A program made the translations under genes and the position numbers. From positions 1 to 64,000 of the forward strand of contig JAPPFD010000040.1 of the NCBI GenBank assembly GCA_028823995.1: a stretch of 64,000 nt of DNA, written 5' to 3'. Origin of the DNA: a bacterium. GTDB taxonomy: Bacteria; Actinomycetota; Acidimicrobiia; Spongiisociales; ZC4RG35. Numbering within the stretch: the first letter of the stretch is position 1; every line of letters begins with the position of its first letter. The notes under the pieces are model-generated. The model saw only the letters and a program-made list of their open reading frames with translations. It did not search any database and had not been told where the DNA came from. Positions 1 through 8,187 of the stretch are shown here, one piece after another.

Positions 1-131
1 ACAACCCCCAACACCCCCAAACCGATTTGCAAAAAAGATAGAAACACCCCCCCGGTTCGGCTGGAATTCTACCGCCGACGACGGGTTCGTTTTGGTTTTC
101 TAGGAGGGATGGGAGACCTAATCACCGCCAA

Positions 132-188
132 TTGACTTGGTATTTCGGCGATGTTTGTATATTCTGCTAGCACAGAAAGTGCTAGCAG
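132..188 (+). promoter_or_regulatory. Candidate promoter followed by a perfect 10-bp stem-loop
   Basis: A TTGACT box at 132-137 and a TATATT box at 158-163 lie 20 bp apart, longer than ideal. Directly after them a perfect inverted repeat (CTGCTAGCAC at 164-173 and GTGCTAGCAG at 179-188, 5-base loop AGAAA) occupies the expected transcription start. It may be an operator or a 5' UTR hairpin for the small gene at 240. There is no T-run after it, so it is not a clear terminator. Confidence 0.3.
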
Positions 189-239
189 AAAGTCGGGAGA
201 GAGTATGGAGCAGCTTTGTCACCCGCGGCATGAGAACGG

Positions 240-485
240 ATGCAAAGGTACCCGCAAACGCTGGGTTATCGCATGAGAGTCGGCCAAGCCGACATCTCAA
301 CCATCGCGCTGAAAACGCAACAGGAACTGTTGGAACTTCGCTCAGACGTTGATCGAATAGAAGAAAAGATCAATAGACTGGACACGCGAATGGATCGACT
401 TGACAACCGCGTGAACCGTATTCAGAGTGATGTCAGCGAGATCCGAGGTGACATCACCGAAATCAAGGGTATGCTGGCGCAATAA
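240..485 (+). CDS. Small coiled-coil protein of unknown function
   Basis: An 81-residue protein. From about residue 12 it is almost entirely heptad-like, with repeated arginine/aspartate-rich segments such as RLDTRMDRLDNRVNRI, so it should form a single long coiled coil. There is no signal peptide or membrane segment. A second ATG at 273 starts just before the conserved-looking part and could be the true start; neither site has a convincing ribosome binding site. Two hairpins follow it (490-509 and 554-606). Similar short coiled-coil proteins are common and often lie near toxin or mobile genes, but nothing here fixes a role. Confidence 0.55.
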   Translation: MQRYPQTLGYRMRVGQADISTIALKTQQELLELRSDVDRIEEKINRLDTRMDRLDNRVNRIQSDVSEIRGDITEIKGMLAQ

Positions 486-489
486 GATT

Positions 490-509
490 CTCCCCTAGGG
501 CTAGGGGAG
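490..509 (+). terminator. Inverted repeat just after the coiled-coil gene
   Basis: CTCCCCTAG and CTAGGGGAG form a 9-bp perfect stem with a 2-base gap, five bases after the stop codon. No T-tract follows, so it is either a weak terminator or an mRNA 3'-end stabiliser. Confidence 0.4.
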
Positions 510-550
510 ATAGGATTGGGTTTAGCCCTCCCATCCGCCCGTTAAAAGAG

Positions 551-606
551 AAGGGGCCTCGGTATTCACCCCAAGCCAAGAAAGAGGTGAATCCGAGGCC
601 CTTTTC
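551..606 (+). terminator. Strong Rho-independent terminator-like hairpin
   Basis: GGGCCTCGG plus ATTCACC on the left arm (554-570) pairs with GGTGAAT plus CCGAGGCCC on the right arm (586-601), with one bulged T, and is followed by TTTT. This has the form of an intrinsic terminator and probably ends the transcript of the small coiled-coil gene. Confidence 0.65.
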
Positions 607-1098
607 CTATCGGATTGGTCGCACACGGACAGTCCGGCGTACCGTGATCGGACGCACTCGGACCTGCCGTCGGACCGTAACCCGTCTTATTACACGAGTT
701 GGACGCACGCGCACAACTCTTCTAGTATGCGGGGGCATAAATCCGCCCCCCTTTCTCCCCTACTATCCAAGGGGTTCGGAGGTCGAGAAGACTGTTGAAG
801 CCAGTCCTCCCGCCCAATTCGGAGGCGGGGAGGCCCAAAGGACCTCCCGCGCCGAATTGTCACACCCAATCTTACCACTCCACCTATCGGTTCCCTAAGC
901 TTCTTATGCCGAAACGGCACGGAAGTTTTGCCACACTCCCTACGGGGAACAAGTGGTGTGATCTGCCCCTGTATTTGGGTCCGGATGACGGGCTGTTTGA
1001 CTTGGGTCCGAGCGACTACCTAATCGACTGACCCCGCGAGGGGTAACACCTCTCGCCGATATCATCCACCCAGGCAACCCACAAGAAGGATCGTTGAC
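607..1098. other. Non-coding stretch with short repeats and hairpins
   Basis: No convincing gene. At about 617-717 there are three imperfect copies of GGACGCACNCGGAC-like sequence, giving an artificial Gly-Arg-Thr-Arg repeat in translation. At 803-865 GC-rich arms (CCGCC/GGCGG and GGGAGG/CCTCCC) can fold. A ribosome binding site, AGAAGGA, near 1084 belongs to the next gene. Confidence 0.4.
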
Positions 1099-1692
1099 AT
1101 GAACCCGCGTACCGCAATCATCACAGCCCTTGCCGTCCTCTGTGTTGCTTTTGCCGGCGTTGCGATTGCCCAAACCACGCCAAAGGGATCGGCGCAGTTC
1201 ACCGATGTGCCCGAGGGTCATTGGGCGGATGAGGCGATTGGGTGGGCGGTGGAGAACGGGATCACGTCCGGCATCTCGGATACCGAGTTCGGACCTGACG
1301 ACACGTTGACCCGTGCGCGGATGGTCACGTTCCTTCACCGATATCACCAGAACGTCATAGGAGGGGGTACACCTGCCACAACCACTACCACCGCAGCAAC
1401 GACCACGACGACTACGACCACGGAACCGGAGTCCTGTGCTGATGTTCTTTGTTCAACGGACCACTACAGCTACGTTCGGTTCTCCAACACCTATTGGGTG
1501 TTCGAGTTCGTCACCGGCCGAAGCTGTTCCTCCCTGTACGTAGAGGTGCAACTGCTCGACGCCAACGAGCGGCGTATCGGAGACTGGGGCAACGAGTTCC
1601 TGAGCAACGTGGCTGCCGGATACAAGGTGGTAGTAGAGATCCGCTCCGATGCCGCGTGGCAATACTACGAATGGGAATACACCTGCCGATAG
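1099..1692 (+). CDS. Secreted S-layer-homology (SLH) domain protein
   Basis: A 197-residue exported protein. Residues 1-24 form a Sec signal peptide ending AIAQ. Residues about 33-85 are one SLH module, with the hallmark pattern FTDVPEGHWADEAIGWAVE, a central GI-SG and TLTRARMVTFLHR. SLH modules bind secondary cell-wall polymers or act in actinobacterial surface proteins with one to three copies; only one is present here. A threonine-rich linker (about 93-109) leads to an 85-residue C-terminal domain with four cysteines that probably form disulfides and many aromatic residues; I do not recognise it. The start is supported by AGAAGGA about 8 bases upstream. It appears monocistronic. Confidence 0.85.
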   Translation: MNPRTAIITALAVLCVAFAGVAIAQTTPKGSAQFTDVPEGHWADEAIGWAVENGITSGISDTEFGPDDTLTRARMVTFLHRYHQNVIGGGTPATTTTTAATTTTTTTTEPESCADVLCSTDHYSYVRFSNTYWVFEFVTGRSCSSLYVEVQLLDANERRIGDWGNEFLSNVAAGYKVVVEIRSDAAWQYYEWEYTCR

Positions 1693-1794
1693 TCAACCAG
1701 ATTCACACTGAACCACTACCGGAGATCGGTCGACTGTCGAACGGCGCCGGATGAGGGTCTCACCGGCTATCGCATGTGAACTCTTCGGTGTTTC

Positions 1795-1905
1795 ATGGAC
1801 ATCGCAGTAGCTGTAGCAGTGGGTGTCTGTAGGACGCTTGTCCGGCTGGTCAAGGACCTCGAAGCCAAAGCGGAGGAGAAGAAGAACCGTCGACCGGACA
1901 CATAG
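1795..1905 (+). CDS. Possible 36-residue small protein
   Basis: A short open frame with a hydrophobic Ala/Val-rich start followed by a Lys/Glu-rich tail. There is no clear ribosome binding site and no recognised family. It lies between two real genes on opposite strands and could be a chance frame. Confidence 0.2.
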   Translation: MDIAVAVAVGVCRTLVRLVKDLEAKAEEKKNRRPDT

Positions 1906-1956
1906 TGGCCCGCCCGACCCATATCGCCTTTACTGATGCTGACTTGCCGTTCCGGC

Positions 1957-2421
1957 TCAGACGGCGCCCATGTAGCGGTGGTGCGACCAGGCCTCGTAGA
2001 CCACGATGGCTACCGCGTTGGCCAGGTTTAGGCTGCGGACGCCGGGCAGCATGGGGATGCGAGCGGTCTCGTCGACCCATAGGGCGGACGTCACCTCCTC
2101 GGGGAGACCGGTCGACTCAGGCCCGAACAGCAGGGCGTCGCCTGGTGCGTAGTCGAGCGAGGAGTGCCAGGTGGCGCCCAGGGGCGAGAAGGCGAACACC
2201 CGTTGGGGATCCTCGGACTCAATCCAGGCTTCGAGGCTCTCGTGCACCTGGGTGATCACCCTCTCCCGGTAGTCCATCCCAGCCCGCTTCAGGCGGGTGT
2301 CGGACATCTCGAAACCCAGGGGCTCGATGAGATGGAGAAGGCAGCCGGTGTTGGCTGCCAGGCGCATGATGGCGCCGGTGTTGGGCGGTATCTCCGGCTG
2401 GTAGAGGACGATGGAGAACAC
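1957..2421 (-). CDS. trmL: tRNA (cytidine/uridine-34-2'-O)-methyltransferase, TrmL/YibK family
   Basis: A 154-residue SPOUT methyltransferase, the usual length of TrmL. It uses S-adenosylmethionine to methylate the ribose of the wobble nucleotide in tRNA-Leu isoacceptors. Visible family signatures are the N-terminal IVLYQPEIPPNTGAIMRLAAN, the central LLFGPESTGLP, and the C-terminal knot segment RIPMLPGVRSLNLANAVAI, which binds SAM. It follows fabF on the minus strand after 22 bases and is probably co-transcribed with it. A tRNA-Leu with a C-A-G anticodon is encoded elsewhere in the window, but the link is only by family function. Confidence 0.93.
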   Translation of the reverse strand: MFSIVLYQPEIPPNTGAIMRLAANTGCLLHLIEPLGFEMSDTRLKRAGMDYRERVITQVHESLEAWIESEDPQRVFAFSPLGATWHSSLDYAPGDALLFGPESTGLPEEVTSALWVDETARIPMLPGVRSLNLANAVAIVVYEAWSHHRYMGAV

Positions 2422-2443
2422 GGCGGCTCTCGGCGCCGGCGGG

Positions 2444-3613
2444 TCAGCTCCCCGGGCCGAAGACCAGCACGGTGTTGTGGCCCCCGAAACCGAAGGAGTT
2501 GGAGACCGCCAGGCCGGGTTCCCACTCCTGGCGCTCCGTCACGATCCGGTGGAGGGGAATGTCGGGGTCCTGTTCTCTCAATCCGATGTTGGGGGGGATC
2601 TGTCCCCGGCTGATAGCCAGCACGGATGCCACGGCCTCTATCCCCCCGCTGGCTCCCAAGGCGTGGCCCGTGGTCCCCTTGATGGAGGAGACCAGTGGCT
2701 GGCGATCGCCCCAGATGTCGGCGATAATCCGCCCTTCGCCCGCGTCGTTGAGTTGGGTGGCGGTGCCGTGGGCATTGATGTAGCCCACCTGTTCGGGAGT
2801 GGCGCCCGCGTCGGCCAGGGCTCCCTCGAGGGCGCGTCGGGCGCCGTCGCCCTCCGGGTGGGGAGCGGTGATGTGATGCGCATCCGAGGTGGTTCCCGCA
2901 CCCAGGATCTCCGCCAGAATGTCGGCGCCTCTGTCCCGAGCCCTGTCCCACTCCTCCAGAACCATCACGGCGGCGCCTTCCCCGACCACGAACCCGTTGC
3001 GGTCGATGTCGAAGGGCCGTGACTCGTCGGTGGGAGAGAGAGCCCTGGCAACCCTGAATCCGGCGATGGTCGCCGGGCGGATCGCCGCTTCGGACCCCCC
3101 CGCCACCATCAGGTCGGTGTATCCCCACTGGATCTGGCGCAAGGCGTCGCTTATTGCCTGGGCGCCTGCCGCGCACGCCAGGGTCTGGGTGGTGGCCGGT
3201 CCCAGGAAGCCGAAGGTGATGGAGATGTCGGCGGCTGCGGCGTTCCCCATCATCATGGGGATGGCCACCGGCGAGGGACGAGGCCTCTCTCGGTGGTTGA
3301 CCGCCTCCACCAGGCCCTCGAACGACTGCATCCCGCCTATGCCGGTTCCTATGCACGTCCCCGATCGGAGGGGATCGGCGCCATGGTCGCCGGCCATGGC
3401 CAACGCCTCGTGCGCGGCGGCCCGCGCGTACTGGGAGAACAGGTCCAGCCGCCGGACCTGGCGGCGGGGTATCCACACCGTCGGGTCCCAGTCCTCAACG
3501 GCGAAAGGCCCCTTCCCGGGGTCCTTGGTGAGGCCTTCCCAGAAGGCTTCGGTGCCCACGCCGGGGCTGGTGACGACTCCTACGCCGGTGACCGCGACCC
3601 TGCGTCTGCTCAT
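2444..3613 (-). CDS. fabF: Beta-ketoacyl-ACP synthase II (FabF/KAS II)
   Basis: A 389-residue thiolase-fold condensing enzyme that extends acyl chains by decarboxylative condensation with malonyl-ACP in the cytosol. The Cys-His-His triad is intact: Cys147 in TLACAAGA, His282 in INAHGTATQLND and His317 in GTTGHALGASGG. The C-terminal glycine-rich FGFGGHN segment is present. It is slightly shorter than the typical 410 residues. Neighbours on the same strand are an acyl-CoA dehydrogenase and a VOC protein upstream and trmL downstream; no acyl carrier protein is adjacent, so it could serve general fatty acid or a specialised acyl pathway. Confidence 0.93.
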   Translation of the reverse strand: MSRRRVAVTGVGVVTSPGVGTEAFWEGLTKDPGKGPFAVEDWDPTVWIPRRQVRRLDLFSQYARAAAHEALAMAGDHGADPLRSGTCIGTGIGGMQSFEGLVEAVNHRERPRPSPVAIPMMMGNAAAADISITFGFLGPATTQTLACAAGAQAISDALRQIQWGYTDLMVAGGSEAAIRPATIAGFRVARALSPTDESRPFDIDRNGFVVGEGAAVMVLEEWDRARDRGADILAEILGAGTTSDAHHITAPHPEGDGARRALEGALADAGATPEQVGYINAHGTATQLNDAGEGRIIADIWGDRQPLVSSIKGTTGHALGASGGIEAVASVLAISRGQIPPNIGLREQDPDIPLHRIVTERQEWEPGLAVSNSFGFGGHNTVLVFGPGS

Positions 3614-3644
3614 CCTGTCCCTCTCTGGTCGTGCGGCACGGTTC

Positions 3645-4019
3645 CTACTCGCCTTCGGTTTGGTCCATTGCGGCGGCCTGGTACACGCCGAAGACTATGC
3701 CCTGGGGGTCGCGGCAGTAGGCGACTTGCCCGACCTCGGGTATGTCCTGGATGGGCACCACCGTCTCGCCCCCGGCGGACGAGATCTGCTCCAGGGCTTG
3801 GTGAATGTCCTGTACGTCCACCGTGATCACGGTGCGAGCCTGGTCGTCGGGCGAGGGCATCAGCGCGCCGTTTATTCCCGGCCGGTCGTCTGGGCCGGTG
3901 GTGGCCAACCAGTACGGGAAATCTCCCCACTGCTGGAACGTCCACCCCAGCGCCTTGGAGAAGAAGTCCTGGCTGGCCGCCGGATCGGGACTTTGATACT
4001 CGAAATGAACCGGTCGCAT
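3645..4019 (-). CDS. VOC-fold (glyoxalase/bleomycin-resistance-like) protein
   Basis: A 124-residue single vicinal-oxygen-chelate domain. It opens with MRPVHFEYQSPDPAASQDFF and ends with a YCRDPQGIVFGVYQ segment, both typical of the fold (beta-alpha-beta-beta-beta modules). VOC proteins bind a metal and act on small molecules as lyases, isomerases or dioxygenases, or simply bind them; the substrate cannot be told here. It lies 31 bases before fabF and 12 bases after the acyl-CoA dehydrogenase, so it is almost certainly in the same operon. Confidence 0.8.
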   Translation of the reverse strand: MRPVHFEYQSPDPAASQDFFSKALGWTFQQWGDFPYWLATTGPDDRPGINGALMPSPDDQARTVITVDVQDIHQALEQISSAGGETVVPIQDIPEVGQVAYCRDPQGIVFGVYQAAAMDQTEGE

Positions 4020-4031
4020 GAACTTTCCTTT

Positions 4032-5840
4032 CTAGTGGGCAGTCGTCTCGGGTCTGAAATCCAGCTCGTACAAAAGCTCGGATCCGCCCGACGCCGCGCT
4101 CTCCAGGGAAGCGGCCTCGGGGAGGAGTTGCTCGCAGTAGTAGCGGGCGGTGGCGACCTTCTGCCGCAGCCAGTCGTCGTCTGCTCCGGACGTTCCGATC
4201 TTCTGTAGAGCCGCCTGGGCGGATCGGACCATCAGCCATGCGCCCATCACCGTGCCGAACATCGTCAGGTAGGGGTAGGCGCCGGCCAGGGCGCCCTGGT
4301 AGTCCCCCTTGGCCAGGTGAGACCCCAGGGTGAGGCTGGATCGCCCGAGAGTCCGGACCGCCCGGGCCAATTCCTCGCCGGACGCCTTCAACTCGGCGAC
4401 CGAGGAGGCCTCGGCAGCGGTGACGCCTACCTGCTCCAGCAGTTCCTTGACCGCGGCGCCCATGCGTATGGGGAGCTTTCTCATCACCAGGTCGATGGCC
4501 TGGATGCCGTTGGTCCCCTCATAGATGGGGCTGATGCGGGAATCGCGGAAGAACTGGGCGGCGCCGGTCTCCTCGACGAATCCCATGCCGCCGTGGATCT
4601 GGATGCCCAACGACGCCACCTCCACCCCCAGGTCGCTGCACCAGGCCTTGGCGATGGGGGTCAGGACCGAAACCAACTCCTCGGAGTGGGTCCGCTCCTC
4701 ATCGGTATCGGCGTAATGGGACCGGTCGACGGCGGCCACGCAGTAGAACAGGAGAGCCCTCATCGCCTCGATGCGTGCCTTCATGGTGGCCAGCATCCGC
4801 CGAACGTCCGGGTGTTCCACGATCAGGGACTGCTGGCCGCGGGGAGCCCCCACCGCTCTCCCTTGGCGCCGCTCCCAGGAGAACTCCAACGCTTTCTGGT
4901 AGGCGCGCTCGGCCACTGCCAACCCGCCCTGTCCGACGGCGATCCGCGCCGCGTTCATCATGGTGAACATCCGCGCCATGCCTCCCTGTTCGGGACCCAC
5001 CAGGTAGCCGACCGCCCCGCCTTGCTCGCCGTAGGAGAGCATGCAGGTGGGGCTTCCGTGAATGCCCAGCTTGTGCTCCAGGGAGACGGTCCTGATGTCG
5101 TTCAGTTCACCCGGCTTCCCGTCGGGGCCCACCAGGCGCTTGGGCACTATGAAAAGCGAGATTCCCTTGGTGCCCGCTGCAGCGTCGGGGGTGCGGGCAA
5201 GGACGGTGTGGATGATGTTGTCCGCCATGTCGTGGTCGCCCCAGGTGATGAAAATCTTGGTGCCGGTGATCCGGTAGGTTCCGTCCGGCTGGGGGATGGC
5301 CTTGGTGGTGAGCGCGCCGACGTCGGAGCCGGCGTGGGGCTCGGTGAGGTTCATGGTGCCCGACCACTCTCCGGTGATGAGCTTCTCCAGGTAGAGACCC
5401 TTCTGCTCGGGGGATCCGTGCATGTTCAGGAGGTGAACGGTTCCGGTGGTGAGAGTGGGACACAGAGAGAACGACAGGCTCGAGGAGATCATCATCTCAT
5501 CGACTGCAAAACCCACAGCCTGGGGCATTCCCCCTCCGCCCCAGTCGGCGGGCAGAGAGATTGCCTGCCAGCCCGCTTCGACCAGTTTCCGGTAGGCCTC
5601 GGCGAACCCGGTTGGAGTCTTCACCGTCCCGTCCTCGGTGAGGACCGACCCTTCAAGATCACCGACCGGGTTGAGGGGGGCCACCACTTCGGAGTAGAAG
5701 CGCCCGGCTTCTTCCAGTAGTTCGCCAACGGTTGCCGGATCGGCGTGCTGGTATCCGTTGAGTTTGGCCAGGGTCTCCAAGTCGACGATGTGTTCCAGCA
5801 CGAAGCCGATGTCTCGGAGGGGAGGCCGGTAAACGCTCAT
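4032..5840 (-). CDS. Acyl-CoA dehydrogenase (long form with C-terminal extension)
   Basis: A 602-residue flavoenzyme introducing an alpha-beta double bond into acyl-CoA. Domain order: N-terminal helical extension (about 1-75), acyl-CoA dehydrogenase N, middle (MNLTEPHAGSDVGAL, FAD contact) and C domains, then an extra C-terminal domain of about 120 residues typical of the 590-600 residue subfamily. The IHGGMGFVEETGAAQFFRD and RISPIYEGTNGIQA segments are the FAD-binding and catalytic-glutamate regions. It is the first gene of the minus-strand operon with the VOC protein, fabF and trmL, and is divergent from ppk1 across 127 bases. The substrate is unknown; members act on fatty acyl or aromatic acyl thioesters. 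Confidence 0.92.
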   Translation of the reverse strand: MSVYRPPLRDIGFVLEHIVDLETLAKLNGYQHADPATVGELLEEAGRFYSEVVAPLNPVGDLEGSVLTEDGTVKTPTGFAEAYRKLVEAGWQAISLPADWGGGGMPQAVGFAVDEMMISSSLSFSLCPTLTTGTVHLLNMHGSPEQKGLYLEKLITGEWSGTMNLTEPHAGSDVGALTTKAIPQPDGTYRITGTKIFITWGDHDMADNIIHTVLARTPDAAAGTKGISLFIVPKRLVGPDGKPGELNDIRTVSLEHKLGIHGSPTCMLSYGEQGGAVGYLVGPEQGGMARMFTMMNAARIAVGQGGLAVAERAYQKALEFSWERRQGRAVGAPRGQQSLIVEHPDVRRMLATMKARIEAMRALLFYCVAAVDRSHYADTDEERTHSEELVSVLTPIAKAWCSDLGVEVASLGIQIHGGMGFVEETGAAQFFRDSRISPIYEGTNGIQAIDLVMRKLPIRMGAAVKELLEQVGVTAAEASSVAELKASGEELARAVRTLGRSSLTLGSHLAKGDYQGALAGAYPYLTMFGTVMGAWLMVRSAQAALQKIGTSGADDDWLRQKVATARYYCEQLLPEAASLESAASGGSELLYELDFRPETTAH

Positions 5841-5967
5841 CTTCAGTAACAGAGAATATCAAGATGCCGGCCCTCGCCTTAAAGCGAAAACTTCTGGCTG
5901 CTCAGGCCGGGGAGGGCCTATTCTTTGGGCGAAACTGGATTCTGCCCACTGCCGCCCCCGATTTCAA

Positions 5968-8016
5968 ATGACCACCCGGAACGACCCTTCACGCTTTTTC
6001 AACCGAGAGCTCTCCTGGCTGGACTTCAACAGCAGGGTGATCGCCCTGGCCGAACAGGAGGAGACGCCGCTCTTGGAGAAGGTGCGGTTTCTGTCCATAT
6101 GGGCTTCGAATCTTGACGACTTCTTCCAGATCCGGGTGGCCGGGCTCAAGGAGCAGGTCGCCCACGGGATAATGAGAAAGAGCCCCGACGGGCGCACGCC
6201 GGGCCAACAACTCTCCGCCATCCGCGCCGAGACCTCCGAGCAGTACCTGCGGGCCTCGAAGATCTTCCGCGACCTTCTGGTGCCGGGTCTGGCCGAGGCG
6301 GGTCTGGGCCTGAAGTCCTATGCAGACCTGGATGATCAGGCGAAGGCCTACCTGGACCGCTACTTCCATGCCACGGTCTTCCCGGTTCTGACTCCCCTGG
6401 CGGTGGACCCTGCCCATCCCTTTCCCCACATTTCCAGCCTCTCTCTCAACCTGGCGGTCCACGTGCAGGAGGGAAGGAGCGGAGCGGTGAGATTCGCCAG
6501 GGTCAAGATCCCCCCCATCCTTCCCGCGTTCGTGCCCCTGCCCGATAGCGGGTGGTTTGTCCCGCTGGATGAGTTGATCGCCGCCCACCTTGACGAACTC
6601 TTCCCGGGGATGCGCATCCTCGACTACCACCTCTTCCGGGTCACCCGCAATGCGGACTTCGAGTTGGAGGAGGACGCGGGCGGAGACCTCCTGTCGGCCG
6701 TCGAGTCGGAGTTGACCCGGAGGCGGTTCGGCCGGGCGGTCCGCCTGGAGGTGACCGGCACGATGAGCAGCGAGGCGCTCGACATGCTCATCCGGGAACT
6801 CCAGATAACCAGGTCGGACGTGTATGTCATGGACGGGGTGCTGAACACGGCCGACCTCATGTTCATGGCCTCCCTTCCCCGGTCGGAGTTGCAGTACCGA
6901 CCCTGGACTTGGGTCACCCACCCCCGCTTGGCGGCGCGCATCAGTGACCACCTGGACATCTTCCAGGTGATCCGGGAGGGGGACATCCTGGTGCACCACC
7001 CGTATGACTCGTTCGCCTCCTCCGTGGAGGAGTTCATAGTGCAGGCTGCTGCCGACCCCAACGTGCTGGCCATCAAGCAGACCCTGTATCGCACCGCCAG
7101 CGACAGCGTGATCATGAACGCCCTGATGGAAGCGGCAACACGGGGAAAGCAGGTGGTGGTGCTAGTGGAGTTGAAGGCCCGATTCGACGAAGACGCCAAC
7201 ATCACCTGGGCTCAGAGGCTGGAAGATGTGGGCGTGCATGTCGTCTACGGGGTGGTGGGACTCAAGACCCACACCAAGATCGCTCTGGTGGTCAGGCGGG
7301 AGGGGGATCAGATCCGGCGTTACTCCCATATCGGGACCGGCAACTACAACGAACAGACCGCCCGCATCTATGAGGACTTGGGGCTGTTCACCTGTGACGA
7401 GGCGGTGGGCGCCGATTTGAGCTTTTTGTTCAACTACCTGACCGGCTACAGCCGCCATTCGGTGTACCAGAAGCTCCTGGTGTCGCCCATCTTCACCCGT
7501 CCCCGCATCCTGAAGCTCATAGCGGAGCAGGCCCATCCCGAGGGTCTGATAACCATGAAGATGAACTCCCTGGTGGACCCGGCGATGATCGAGGCCCTGT
7601 ACGCCGCCTCCGAGGCCGGGGCGAAGATCGATCTGGTGGTCAGGGGGATCTGTAGTCTGGTGCCGGGGGTAGAGGGGATGTCGGAGAACATAAGGGTGCG
7701 GTCCCTGGTGGGGAGGTATCTGGAGCACTCGCGGGTCTACCGGTTCGGTGGTCGGGATAACCGGGTCTACTACATAGGATCGGCCGATTTGATGCAACGC
7801 AACCTCGACCACCGAGTGGAGGCCATGGCGCCCATCGAGGACCCCGACCTGCAGTTCCGTATCGACGAGATCTTCGAGGTGCTGATGGCCGACGACACTC
7901 TCTCCTGGGAACTGGGACCCGATGGGAAGTGGACCAAAGTGGCGGAGCGGCAGGGTCTGAGCACCCACGTCGAGTTGCAGGACCTGGCGGAAGCCAGGGC
8001 GCAGGCCCGGTTCTGA
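5968..8016 (+). CDS. ppk: Polyphosphate kinase 1
   Basis: A 682-residue PPK1, full family length, which reversibly moves the ATP gamma-phosphate onto polyphosphate chains. Four domains are visible: the N-terminal helical domain (RFFNRELSWLDFN at the start), head domain, and two phospholipase-D-like C domains. The autophosphorylated histidines fall at His435 (GLKTHTK) and His454 (YSHIGTGNYN), with the nearby NEQTARIYEDLGLF block intact. No ribosome binding site precedes the ATG, so translation may be leaderless-like. It stands directly upstream of the pst-phoU-regulator block, consistent with phosphate storage tied to phosphate uptake. Confidence 0.96.
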   Translation: MTTRNDPSRFFNRELSWLDFNSRVIALAEQEETPLLEKVRFLSIWASNLDDFFQIRVAGLKEQVAHGIMRKSPDGRTPGQQLSAIRAETSEQYLRASKIFRDLLVPGLAEAGLGLKSYADLDDQAKAYLDRYFHATVFPVLTPLAVDPAHPFPHISSLSLNLAVHVQEGRSGAVRFARVKIPPILPAFVPLPDSGWFVPLDELIAAHLDELFPGMRILDYHLFRVTRNADFELEEDAGGDLLSAVESELTRRRFGRAVRLEVTGTMSSEALDMLIRELQITRSDVYVMDGVLNTADLMFMASLPRSELQYRPWTWVTHPRLAARISDHLDIFQVIREGDILVHHPYDSFASSVEEFIVQAAADPNVLAIKQTLYRTASDSVIMNALMEAATRGKQVVVLVELKARFDEDANITWAQRLEDVGVHVVYGVVGLKTHTKIALVVRREGDQIRRYSHIGTGNYNEQTARIYEDLGLFTCDEAVGADLSFLFNYLTGYSRHSVYQKLLVSPIFTRPRILKLIAEQAHPEGLITMKMNSLVDPAMIEALYAASEAGAKIDLVVRGICSLVPGVEGMSENIRVRSLVGRYLEHSRVYRFGGRDNRVYYIGSADLMQRNLDHRVEAMAPIEDPDLQFRIDEIFEVLMADDTLSWELGPDGKWTKVAERQGLSTHVELQDLAEARAQARF

Positions 8017-8042
8017 GGACCGGGGGCCAACTAGCGCCAAGA

Positions 8043-8096
8043 ATTCACGTTCCGTTCGCATTTAGCACGGATCTGTGTTCACTTCCGTCCCTTAGC
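8043..8096 (+). promoter_or_regulatory. Candidate PHO box upstream of pstS
   Basis: Two related direct repeats lie in the ppk-pstS gap: TTCACGTTCCGTTCGCATTT ending in TAGC (8044-8066) and TTCACTTCCGTCCCTTAGC (8078-8096). GTTCAC-like half sites with about 11-base spacing are the PhoP/RegX3 recognition pattern in other actinobacteria. This would let the regulator at 12756 control pstS. The repeat is seen; the regulatory role is inferred. Confidence 0.4.
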
Positions 8097-8187
8097 GTGA
8101 GCGCATATGGGTGGGACCCGCGCCCGAGGGCTATTGCTTTCCTACGGGTCGCGAACGTGTTCTCGAGCTCAGGAGTCTGGATATCAG

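Noticed and set aside
587-898. A 103-residue frame with Gly-Arg-Thr-Arg repeats
   Set aside because: It begins inside a terminator hairpin, has no ribosome binding site, and is explained by short imperfect DNA repeats.
4317-5720. A 467-residue frame antisense to the acyl-CoA dehydrogenase
   Set aside because: It is a mirror of a well-supported coding gene in high-GC DNA, with no motif.
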